A stretch of 24,856 nt of DNA from Flavobacteriales bacterium UBA974 (GTDB taxonomy: Bacteria > Bacteroidota > Bacteroidia > Flavobacteriales_D > Sanyastnellaceae), in assembly GCA_002292405.1 (NCBI GenBank), contig DBBW01000013.1:16286-41141 (forward strand), in the 5' to 3' direction. The position numbers and the translations under genes are program-made. Below, piece by piece: positions 1-7,476 of the stretch. Position 1 is the stretch's first letter. The number at the start of each line of letters is the position of its first letter. The notes beneath the pieces are model-generated. The model was not told the origin of the DNA. It saw nothing but the letters and a program-made list of their open reading frames with translations, and ran no database searches.

Positions 1-1964
1 GTCCCGTAAACTCCATCGTGCATAACGCGTCCCTGATGAGCTACGACAACTCTACACCCTGGGAAAGCGCCAGCTTCAAGGGCCTCATTAATGATAGAAT
101 CAATTTGCGCATGAGCTCCCCAATTTCCATTGCAAGCTCCATTATCCCAACCTAATCGTTCACCGATCTTCATATCTAAGCCCAATCCGTCCCCTTCTTG
201 AAAATCCAATCCAATGGGCGTTACAGGTAGCCTTCCATTTGCTGAGCCCACACCTGTAATAGTGTTGACTGCTGCTTCTTGGGTTCTGTCATCATCTTGA
301 TAGGCTAAGAGTAATACGTCAGTCAGCCCCTTTATCTCCCCCCAATTGTCATTGAGTACATATGGATTGGCAAATATATTTACGGCCCATTTGGTGAAGT
401 TAAGCGAGTCAGATTTAGATTTAGATATTCTAGAGTGGCACTCTTTTACTGCCGAATCTAATATTCCGTATTTACGCGATGGTAGATTGCTTGTTTCAAG
501 AAAGTTTACAATAACGAGATCTGCTTTATCACAAGCGTACCCAATTTCATTTGAAGCCCAACTAGCCCCGTCTTTTCCGACCACAAACGAATCAATTTCA
601 TATGACCGTCCCAAGGTCTTTTTCAGGTGTTCAACGAATGGTTTTCCTGATGATGATTTGTTTGCAACATTGATCACCGTAATGTGTCCTTGAGGTAGAA
701 GCCAAGGAATAACCGCGCCCTTGTTTTCCAGCAAGGTCATAGATGATTCCAATATTTTTCTATGAATTCCTTCTGCATTTAAAGGCTCCCAGTTTTCTCC
801 ATAGTGAGGTATTTCCTCTTCAGCTTTAGACCAAACCTTCACTTGCAATACTCTTCGACATTTCGCTGTAATCAAAGTCGAATCAATCTCCCCATTTTCG
901 ACAGCACTTTTTATTTCTTCAATCACCTTTACAGGGTCCCCAGGGAAGAGCAGTATGTCGTTGCCCGCGATAAGAGCATCACGTCCTCGAGGGCGATCTC
1001 CCGCAAAATCTACAAAACCCTTCATCGAAAGAGCATCGGTAAACGCCAGTCCCTCAAACCCTAGTACTTGACGAAGTAGGGTGTCAACAATTGCGGGGGA
1101 GAGGGTAGAGGGTTGTGAGTCTGCGCTGTCTAGGGCAGGAACATCTAAATGAGCAATCATCATGGCGCCGACACCTCCATTTATCAATTTGTGAAATGGA
1201 GCTAATTCTACAGAATCCAGTCTTGAACGGTCGCCAGAAATGATAGGGAGTGTTTTATGTGAATCCGAATCCGAGTCCCCATGTCCAGGAAAATGTTTTG
1301 CTGTAGCGAGAACGTATTCATCTTGTAAGCCCAGAGCATATGCCAAACCCAATTCACCCACTAACGCCACATTTTCACTAAAGCTACGACTTCCAATTAC
1401 TGGATTTAGTGGGTTAGAATTCACATCTACTACAGGTGCGAAATTTACTTGAATCCCCGTGCTCCTGAGAGACTCGCCTACAATGCGACCGAATTGCCGT
1501 ACAAGTTCTGGATCTCTCGTTGCACCTAGAGTGAGTGCTCTGGGGAAGCTTCTCGTAGAATCTAATCTCATGCCCGAACCCCATTCAGCATCAGATGCTA
1601 CCATTAATGGAATTTCTGAACGTTCTTGCAGTCGTCGAATTCTAATTCTTTGGTTTTCAGGCCCCCCTTGCATGCATATAACACCCCCTAATCCTAAATC
1701 CTGCATCCAATTCTCTGCTTCATCCCAATCAGATCTATCCGCATAAGAGTATATGGGGACCATTAAAAGTTGAGCTATTTGCTCCTCGATTGATAGAGTC
1801 GATAGTATGCTGTCAATATATTCATGCTCCACATTTAAAAATGCCGGCTTAATAATCTGCTCAGAAACTTGTTCAATAGTGACTGATTGTTGAGCACAGC
1901 TAACATAGGTAAATGAACACGCAATGACTGTGAGGAAATCTCGGAATAGTTTTTTAGGCGTCAT
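1..1964 (-). CDS. GH3 beta-N-acetylhexosaminidase fused to serine beta-lactamase-type domain (3' end outside window)
   Basis: The frame is open from the ATG at 1964 to the left edge (654 codons), so the C-terminus is missing. The N-terminus (MTPKKLFRDF...VSCAQQ) is a signal peptide; the Cys in VSCAQ could be lipidated, but the lipobox is poor. Residues about 60-370 form a glycoside hydrolase family 3 domain of NagZ type. KHFPGHGD followed by DSDSDSHKTLP carries the Asp-His acid/base loop, and FTDALSMKG carries the Asp nucleophile motif. A GH3 C-terminal-like region follows. From about residue 618 (IDSIINEALEAGAFPG, then VVVAHQGRVMHDGVYGT) a beta-lactamase/penicillin-binding-protein-like serine hydrolase begins. 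Its S-x-x-K lies beyond the window. The start overlaps the cmk stop by 4 bases (ATGA), indicating translational coupling. Expected role is periplasmic or outer-membrane turnover of GlcNAc-containing glycans such as peptidoglycan; the substrate is inferred. Confidence 0.9.
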   Translation of the reverse strand, partial: MTPKKLFRDFLTVIACSFTYVSCAQQSVTIEQVSEQIIKPAFLNVEHEYIDSILSTLSIEEQIAQLLMVPIYSYADRSDWDEAENWMQDLGLGGVICMQGGPENQRIRIRRLQERSEIPLMVASDAEWGSGMRLDSTRSFPRALTLGATRDPELVRQFGRIVGESLRSTGIQVNFAPVVDVNSNPLNPVIGSRSFSENVALVGELGLAYALGLQDEYVLATAKHFPGHGDSDSDSHKTLPIISGDRSRLDSVELAPFHKLINGGVGAMMIAHLDVPALDSADSQPSTLSPAIVDTLLRQVLGFEGLAFTDALSMKGFVDFAGDRPRGRDALIAGNDILLFPGDPVKVIEEIKSAVENGEIDSTLITAKCRRVLQVKVWSKAEEEIPHYGENWEPLNAEGIHRKILESSMTLLENKGAVIPWLLPQGHITVINVANKSSSGKPFVEHLKKTLGRSYEIDSFVVGKDGASWASNEIGYACDKADLVIVNFLETSNLPSRKYGILDSAVKECHSRISKSKSDSLNFTKWAVNIFANPYVLNDNWGEIKGLTDVLLLAYQDDDRTQEAAVNTITGVGSANGRLPVTPIGLDFQEGDGLGLDMKIGERLGWDNGACNGNWGAHAQIDSIINEALEAGAFPGCRVVVAHQGRVMHDGVYG

Positions 1965-2659
1965 ACCTCTTCCATTCTCTTTTTTGCTACGTTTAACATG
2001 AAGACGTATTGTTCTTCCATGGTTAGATTACTATTGTCAATAACCACTGCGTCTTCAGCTTGTTTTAGAGGCGCCACAGCTCTTTCGGAATCTATACGGT
2101 CTCTGCTAAGGACATTCTCTAACACCTCATCATAGGTCACTTTTTTACCAAGCTCTTTAAGCTCTCTCAATCTTCTCCAAGCTCTAACTTCTGGGTCAGC
2201 TGTCATGAAAAATTTTAATTCAGCTTTTGGCAGAACGATCGTTCCAATATCTCTTCCGTCCATAACAACTCCAGATCCTTCAGCTAATCTTCGCTGAATA
2301 GCTACAAGTTTAGTTCTTACTGCAGGAATCTTTGCTACTAAACTAACATTGTTCGCGACTTCCATCGATCGTATTTCTTTTTCGATATTTACACCACTTA
2401 AATGCATTTCTGAACATTCAGTACTTGGGTTATAACGAAAACTTAGATACATCCTTTCTATGGCATGCTCAAACTCAGAAATATCAATCACTTTGTTTTT
2501 TATAAGCCTTTCCTTCATTGCATAGAGGGTAGCTCCTCTATACATAGCTCCAGTGTCAATGTAAACATAGTTAAATTCCTTAGCTATAGCTTTCGCCATT
2601 GTACTCTTCCCTGCAGAAGAGTGTCCGTCAATTGCTATGGTAATACGATGTTTTGCCAT
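1961..2659 (-). CDS. cmk: (d)CMP kinase (cytidylate kinase)
   Basis: Cytoplasmic kinase that phosphorylates CMP and dCMP using ATP. The P-loop GHSSAGKST is at residues 12-20, followed by the YIDTGAMYR substrate motif, VVMDGRDIGTIVLP, and the family C-terminal signature SRDRIDSERAVAPLKQA. Length is 232 aa, normal for bacterial Cmk. The reading frame can be extended to a TTG at 2680, but I chose the ATG at 2659. It gives the family-typical short lead into ITIAIDG, and it sits exactly 4 nt after a TATCTTCG promoter-like box. The gene lies between porQ and the GH3 gene on the same strand and overlaps the latter by 4 bases. A porQ-cmk neighbourhood is, to my knowledge, common in Bacteroidota. Confidence 0.96.
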   Translation of the reverse strand: MAKHRITIAIDGHSSAGKSTMAKAIAKEFNYVYIDTGAMYRGATLYAMKERLIKNKVIDISEFEHAIERMYLSFRYNPSTECSEMHLSGVNIEKEIRSMEVANNVSLVAKIPAVRTKLVAIQRRLAEGSGVVMDGRDIGTIVLPKAELKFFMTADPEVRAWRRLRELKELGKKVTYDEVLENVLSRDRIDSERAVAPLKQAEDAVVIDNSNLTMEEQYVFMLNVAKKRMEEV

Positions 2660-2663
2660 GGTT

Positions 2664-2671
2664 CGAAGATA
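2664..2671 (-). promoter_or_regulatory. Putative -7 box (TATCTTCG) for cmk, 4 nt from ATG
   Basis: On the minus strand TATCTTCG is followed by AACC and then the cmk ATG at 2659. It differs from the Bacteroidota -7 consensus TAnnTTTG at one base and has the same 4-nt spacing as six other genes in the window. No good -33 TTTG is visible, so this is an inference from repeated geometry. Confidence 0.35.
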
Positions 2672-2699
2672 ATCACCCAACTTTAATCATTGACCTAAA

Positions 2700-3749
2700 T
2701 TAGTCAGGAAGTGCAATTGCGATTGAAAGATGTGTAGATGATCCAGCAAAATGATATGTGTTTCTTGCTAAACCTATATCCGTTTCTCTGATTCTTAGAT
2801 GTACACCCATAGAAAACCCATTTGTCCCCTTTCTTCCCATAGATGCCATTTCTATACGTCTTCTATGGTCGTAACCAAACTGAGCAGCTAACCCACTTCC
2901 GAGGTTTATTTCAACTCCTGCTGTGATATGTCTCATAAATTGATCACCAAATTCCCAAGTGGTATTTTGTATCGTCTCACCTGTTAAAGGGTCAATACCA
3001 TCCTCATAAAATCCGTCTGGTGCAAGTTCCCAAGTCTCCATATTTTGGGCTTTTAGATACAATTGAAATGGTGCATTTTCGAATCCTTTTGTGAAGCCTA
3101 TCTGAAAATTTATAGGCATAGCTCCTACGGGTTGACTGCCAGTTCCAGCGAATTGTCTTCCAAACCCTGAAAGTAAGACGCCAGCAGCAAAATTCCTATC
3201 CGGCCAACGTCCTATAACAGCCGCGTCAATTCCTAAAATCCCAGCATTTTCTAAAGCTAAGTTCCTAAATCCTCCCCACCCTGTTATTCCTATAGACCAA
3301 ACAGAATCTAATTCCCATTTAATTCCAGATTGCAACACATAATCTCCACCGGAAAAATCACCTGTAGGCAAACCAGAAACATCATAGCCAGAGAATTTAC
3401 CAAACGACGCAAACCTCGCTCCAACATGGATTGTGTGTTTGTCTCCAGTTTTAATGACTGCATCTAGAGCACCAAGTTGTATTGCTGCATAATAGTTTAA
3501 ATAAGAGGTGTGGATGATACCTACAGCACTGCTATCAACTGAAATTGGATTGTATGAAGATGCATGACCATCAGGCTTTAAATCGGCAACCACTTTGCCA
3601 CCTAAAGCAGCACTTCTCGCATCGATCGCTAAGTCTAATGGCATAGAGCCAGAGACTGTGTTTTGTGCATTTGCAACGAGTAGAATTCCGGTGAATACAA
3701 AAGTTAAAGCAAGCTTGATTAGAGATGAAAGCGATAGGGTAGTGGGCAT
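2700..3749 (-). CDS. porQ: Type IX secretion system protein PorQ
   Basis: PorV/PorQ-type outer-membrane beta-barrel protein of the T9SS. From the ATG at 3749 it starts with a signal peptide (MPTTLSLSSLIKLALTFVF, ending near LLVANAQ). The mature start reads PLDLAIDARSAALGGKVVAD, the conserved 'SAR.AALGG' opening of this family. The rest is strand-rich with many aromatic/glycine turns (GWGGFRNLAL, GFGRQFAGTG, AAQFGYDHRRRI) and a PorQ-like barrel repeat pattern. Length is 349 aa. An upstream in-frame ATG at 3782 would give 360 aa and overlap lon by 23 bases. I prefer 3749 because it yields a normal-length signal peptide and lies 11 bases past the lon stop. Its presence supports the secreted sorting-domain protein at 7477. 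PorQ is preferred over PorV because of the cmk neighbour and the shorter barrel. Confidence 0.85.
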   Translation of the reverse strand: MPTTLSLSSLIKLALTFVFTGILLVANAQNTVSGSMPLDLAIDARSAALGGKVVADLKPDGHASSYNPISVDSSAVGIIHTSYLNYYAAIQLGALDAVIKTGDKHTIHVGARFASFGKFSGYDVSGLPTGDFSGGDYVLQSGIKWELDSVWSIGITGWGGFRNLALENAGILGIDAAVIGRWPDRNFAAGVLLSGFGRQFAGTGSQPVGAMPINFQIGFTKGFENAPFQLYLKAQNMETWELAPDGFYEDGIDPLTGETIQNTTWEFGDQFMRHITAGVEINLGSGLAAQFGYDHRRRIEMASMGRKGTNGFSMGVHLRIRETDIGLARNTYHFAGSSTHLSIAIALPD

Positions 3750-3759
3750 AAATGAGCAG

Positions 3760-6216
3760 CTATGAATTTGTTTGTTTAACATCTAAGTCTAAAGGTGAAT
3801 CAACTTTAGTTGATAGCAAAGCACGTCTAACGACTTCGTTCATTTTGTTTGCATAGGTGAACTTCATCCCCCTGACATAACGATCGTCTATTTCCTCTAT
3901 GTCTTGACGATTTCTTTCGCAAAGGATAATTTCTTTAATACCAGCACGTTTTGCTGCTAATATTTTCTCCTTCACTCCACCAACTGGTAGTACTTGTCCT
4001 CTAAGTGTAATCTCACCGCTCATCGCAAGGTACTTCCTCACCTTTCTTTGAGAGAACGCAGAAGCAAGTGCTGTAAGCATTGTGATTCCCGCGCTAGGCC
4101 CATCTTTTTTAATAGCGCCTTGCGGAACGTGTACATGGACATTCCACTTCTCAAATATCTGAGGGTCTATACCTAAATCTAAAGCATGTGCTTTGAGATA
4201 TTCATGTGAGATGATTGCACTCTCTTTCATGACTTCTCCTAAATTCCCCGTGAGAGTAAGTTTCCCTTTACCAGGTGTGAGAGAAGTTTCAATAAATAAG
4301 ATATCTCCTCCTGTAGGCGTCCAAGCTAATCCTGTCACGACTCCTGCGACATCATTGTTTGAATATTTATCTCGCTCTCGAGGTCTGCCCAAGATGCCAG
4401 ATAAATCATCTGATTTCACCTCTGGAGTATACGGCTCCTCCATGGCGATCTCCTTTGCTCTGTTTCTAACGATTTTAGCAACTCTCTTGTCAAGTCCTCT
4501 AACGCCCGATTCATTCGTGTAAAGCTCTACAACTTTTTCAAGGGTGGCTATAGGCACAGAGATTTCAGATTTCTTTAAACCCGTGTTATTTACTATTTTA
4601 GGTAATAGATGCCTCTTCGCAATTTGCACTTTTTCTTGAATAGTGTAGCCAGAGACTTCAATTATTTCCATTCTATCACGAAGCGCAGGATGAATAGTGG
4701 ATAGGTCATTACATGTAGCAATAAACATAACTCTACTTAGGTCGTAATCTAAATCTAGGTAATTGTCATGGAAAGTACTGTTTTGTTCTGGGTCAAGTAC
4801 TTCGAGTAGTGCAGATGAAGGGTCACCATGGTTGTCTCGAGTAAGCTTATCAATTTCATCTAAGATAAACAAGGGGTTAGAAGTTCCGGCTTTCTTAAGG
4901 TTTTGTAGAATCCTCCCAGGCATTGCGCCGATGTATGTTTTTCGATGACCTCTGATTTCAGCTTCATCTCTCATTCCACCAAGACTCATCCTGACATATT
5001 TACGCCCCAACGCTTCCGCTATACTTCTCCCCAGTGAAGTTTTACCAACTCCTGGTGGGCCGTATAAACAAAGTATTGGAGCTTTAAGATCTCCTTTTAT
5101 TTTCAGAACGGCTAAGTGTTCCACTATTCGTTCTTTCACTTTATTAAGCCCATAGTGGTCGCTATCTAGAACTTTAATGGCATTTTTTAAATCAAAGTTG
5201 TCTTTAGAAACTTCATCCCAAGGAAGTTCAAGAAGTAAATCGATGTAATTTGACTGCATACTGTATTCAGCAGCTTGTGGATTCATCCGCTCTAGCTTTT
5301 GAATCTCTTTCTCAAACAGAGCTTCAGCTTCTTCGGGCCATTTTTTCTTTAGAGATTCAGCTTTCCTTTCCTCTATTTCCTCCTTTAAGGGATTCGCTCC
5401 TAACTCTTCCTGTATTTTCTTGATTTGTTGATTTAGAAAATATTCTTTTTGTTGTTGATTAAGGTCACTTTGGACTTTATTTTGAATGTCATTTTTAAGC
5501 TCTAAAAGCTGCTTCTCTTTGAGAAGCATTTCTAGTAACTTATTTGCTCGTTCTTCAAGACCTTCAACCTCTAAAAGTTCTTGCTTAGACTGCACTGTAG
5601 CATTCATGTTTGAGCCAATGAAGTTGACAAGGAAACTTAGTCGTTCGATGTTTTTTATTGCACCTGCAGCTTCTGAGGGAATGGTAGGGCTCATCTTGAT
5701 AATCTCAATGGCTAGATCTTTTAAACTCTCAATCAGAGCTTCCCTTGATTTAGTGTCTTCCAAATCTTCCACCTGCCCGAATGCTTTTACACTTGCCTTA
5801 AGGTAAGGCTCTTCTTGAACGATGATATCCCAAGTAAACCTTCTTTGACCTTGTATAATAACAGTCTTAGTCCCATCAGGCATTCTCAGCATTTTAATAA
5901 TGCGAGCAATAGTCCCAACTTTATTTAAATCAGATCCAGCTGGGATCTCGACTTCAGGATCAATTTGGCTTACAACACCTATGCTTAAGGACCCCTTATT
6001 TGCTTCTTTAATTACCTTTAGCGAGCTGTCGCGCCCGACGGTGATAGGAATCACTACGCCAGGGAAAAGCACCGTGTTTCTAAGAGATAATAACGGAAGA
6101 GAGTCTGGCACATCTTCTTCGTGCATCGCTTTTTCATCTTCTTCAGAAATTAACGGAATAAACTCGCTGTCTTGAGACTCAGTAAGTAAATTAAAGGGAT
6201 CTTTTATATTAATCAT
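3760..6216 (-). CDS. lon: ATP-dependent protease Lon (endopeptidase La)
   Basis: Cytoplasmic AAA+ serine protease that degrades misfolded and regulatory proteins. At 818 aa it is full length. The N-terminal substrate-binding LON domain runs from [20 protein letters not shown] at about residue 41 to 240, followed by a coiled coil rich in Lys/Glu/Gln (about 225-300). The AAA+ module has Walker [10 protein letters not shown] (386-394), Walker [10 protein letters not shown] (about 449-457) and an arginine-finger region (HPALRDRME). The C-terminal protease domain has the catalytic Ser708 in KDGPSAG and Lys749 in GGVKEK, the Ser-Lys dyad of Lon. The acidic N-terminal leader (residues 11-40) before the LON domain is common in Bacteroidota homologues. 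It is followed immediately by porQ; the GlmU-like gene lies 61 bases upstream. Confidence 0.98.
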   Translation of the reverse strand: MINIKDPFNLLTESQDSEFIPLISEEDEKAMHEEDVPDSLPLLSLRNTVLFPGVVIPITVGRDSSLKVIKEANKGSLSIGVVSQIDPEVEIPAGSDLNKVGTIARIIKMLRMPDGTKTVIIQGQRRFTWDIIVQEEPYLKASVKAFGQVEDLEDTKSREALIESLKDLAIEIIKMSPTIPSEAAGAIKNIERLSFLVNFIGSNMNATVQSKQELLEVEGLEERANKLLEMLLKEKQLLELKNDIQNKVQSDLNQQQKEYFLNQQIKKIQEELGANPLKEEIEERKAESLKKKWPEEAEALFEKEIQKLERMNPQAAEYSMQSNYIDLLLELPWDEVSKDNFDLKNAIKVLDSDHYGLNKVKERIVEHLAVLKIKGDLKAPILCLYGPPGVGKTSLGRSIAEALGRKYVRMSLGGMRDEAEIRGHRKTYIGAMPGRILQNLKKAGTSNPLFILDEIDKLTRDNHGDPSSALLEVLDPEQNSTFHDNYLDLDYDLSRVMFIATCNDLSTIHPALRDRMEIIEVSGYTIQEKVQIAKRHLLPKIVNNTGLKKSEISVPIATLEKVVELYTNESGVRGLDKRVAKIVRNRAKEIAMEEPYTPEVKSDDLSGILGRPRERDKYSNNDVAGVVTGLAWTPTGGDILFIETSLTPGKGKLTLTGNLGEVMKESAIISHEYLKAHALDLGIDPQIFEKWNVHVHVPQGAIKKDGPSAGITMLTALASAFSQRKVRKYLAMSGEITLRGQVLPVGGVKEKILAAKRAGIKEIILCERNRQDIEEIDDRYVRGMKFTYANKMNEVVRRALLSTKVDSPLDLDVKQTNS

Positions 6217-6277
6217 TTAGTTTGTATAGACTATATGCTTTGCAATGGACGTGCCATTGTGTATTTGTGACATGGTG

Positions 6278-7417
6278 TCATACTCTGTCTGCGGATGTGT
6301 CATTAAACAGTTTTTCAATTGCGGCCTCTTCTTTAAAAGTCAATTCGATATTTCTCCGAGCCATTACTTTTTTAGCTGTACTTATTGCTTGCTCGATTCT
6401 GTATTCTTTCACTCCTTCAGAACCTCCCCATGTAAATGAGGGGATGTGTTTTTCTGGAGTTCCTTTGCCGAAAACATTGCAAAATGCTCCGACAACAGTT
6501 GCTGTATTGAAAGCGGTGTGTATAGCCGTTTTACTGTGGTCCCCCATTAATAACCCACAAAAAATGCGGCCTCCATGAATAAGTTTCCGTTCTTTAGCGC
6601 TATAGAGTTTAACCTCTCCGTACGTATTTTTTAAATTACTTGAAGTAGTCTCTGCTCCTAAATTACACCAAGATCCGATGACACTGTTTCCTACAAATCC
6701 ACCGTGACCTTTGTTTGAATAATCATGCATGACGATGTTACTTACTTCACCTCCAACTTTACAGTGCTGTCCAATAGAAGTTGGGCCGTAAATATGACTC
6801 CCCATTTTTACTGTACTATTTTCTCCAAGGGCAAATGGCCCTCTAATACAAGATCCTTCCATAATCTCTGAATGGGGCCCTAGAATAACATCACCACTTT
6901 CTGTATTTATCGTACAACTCCTTATTTTCACTCCGGGTGATATATGAACTTTTTCTAAATCACCATGAAAAAACACACCATTCATAGCCCAAGATTCTCG
7001 CTCAGATTCATCTAAGCTTCTTGCGCCCCACACGAGCTTAAGTCGGTCAATATCAGTTCTAATTCCTTCGCCACATAACTCGAAATAATCAGCAGCAGAG
7101 GCCGTTAATATTGCAGATACATCACCACCAACTTCTTTGCTAACATCTCCTTCAATTTCGGCAAGTGTTTCACCATTTACAACCCATTTATCACCCGAAA
7201 TCATTTGACAAACAAATTCTACAGAAGCTTTTGTAGGCATAAGTCTTGAATTGAGTCTAATGCAAGAGGTGTTTTTAATTTTATTTTCAGCAATTGCTTC
7301 GACCCATTGAGTTGACACAGATCTCACCCCAAAATGTAGTGTTGACGCACATTTTCCGAGGTTAATAGGATATAAATTAATGCATTTAGAATCTGAAAAA
7401 AATAGGATGTTTGTCAT
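6278..7417 (-). CDS. GlmU-family protein: degenerate nucleotidyltransferase domain plus hexapeptide (LbH) domain
   Basis: A 379-aa protein of the Bacteroidota 'putative sugar nucleotidyltransferase' family. The N-terminal half (MTNILFFSDSKCINLYPINL...) aligns by position with the NTP-transferase start, but it lacks the GxGTRM nucleotide-binding signature of true GlmU. The C-terminal half (about 155-330) is a left-handed beta-helix of hexapeptide repeats (VKIRSC, VILGPH, GSCIRG, STVKMGSHIYG, SVIGSWCNLGAETTSSNLKN). The stretch containing HDYSNKGHGG and IGSWCNLGA resembles the acyltransferase part of GlmU. A role in UDP-amino-sugar or envelope-sugar metabolism is plausible but unproven; it may be an acyltransferase only. 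The gene is divergent from the choice-of-anchor L gene. A perfect TAAGTTTG box lies 4 nt before its ATG. Confidence 0.85.
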   Translation of the reverse strand: MTNILFFSDSKCINLYPINLGKCASTLHFGVRSVSTQWVEAIAENKIKNTSCIRLNSRLMPTKASVEFVCQMISGDKWVVNGETLAEIEGDVSKEVGGDVSAILTASAADYFELCGEGIRTDIDRLKLVWGARSLDESERESWAMNGVFFHGDLEKVHISPGVKIRSCTINTESGDVILGPHSEIMEGSCIRGPFALGENSTVKMGSHIYGPTSIGQHCKVGGEVSNIVMHDYSNKGHGGFVGNSVIGSWCNLGAETTSSNLKNTYGEVKLYSAKERKLIHGGRIFCGLLMGDHSKTAIHTAFNTATVVGAFCNVFGKGTPEKHIPSFTWGGSEGVKEYRIEQAISTAKKVMARRNIELTFKEEAAIEKLFNDTSADRV

Positions 7418-7421
7418 GTAG

Positions 7422-7429
7422 CAAACTTA
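7422..7429 (-). promoter_or_regulatory. -7 promoter box (TAAGTTTG) for the GlmU-like gene
   Basis: On the minus strand TAAGTTTG matches the Bacteroidota -7 consensus TAnnTTTG exactly. It is followed by CTAC and the ATG at 7417. The expected transcription start would fall at or next to the start codon, so the mRNA would be leaderless. No clear -33 TTTG is present at the usual distance. Confidence 0.5.
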
Positions 7430-7476
7430 GGGATATAAGTTGTTTGATAAAAAAGCTTACCTTTATTCAAATTACT

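Noticed and set aside
346..1746. Several plus-strand open frames (346-693, 804-1064, 1240-1452, 1459-1746)
   Set aside because: They lie opposite the continuous minus-strand GH3 frame, have no recognisable motifs and read as antisense shadows.
2660..2680. TTG at 2680 as the cmk start
   Set aside because: It adds seven residues not expected before the conserved ITIAIDG strand; the ATG at 2659 has the promoter-like box at the recurrent 4-nt distance.
7411..7476. TTG at 7411 as the start of the choice-of-anchor L gene
   Set aside because: The extra 22 residues would precede the signal peptide, and the start would overlap the divergent GlmU-like gene.
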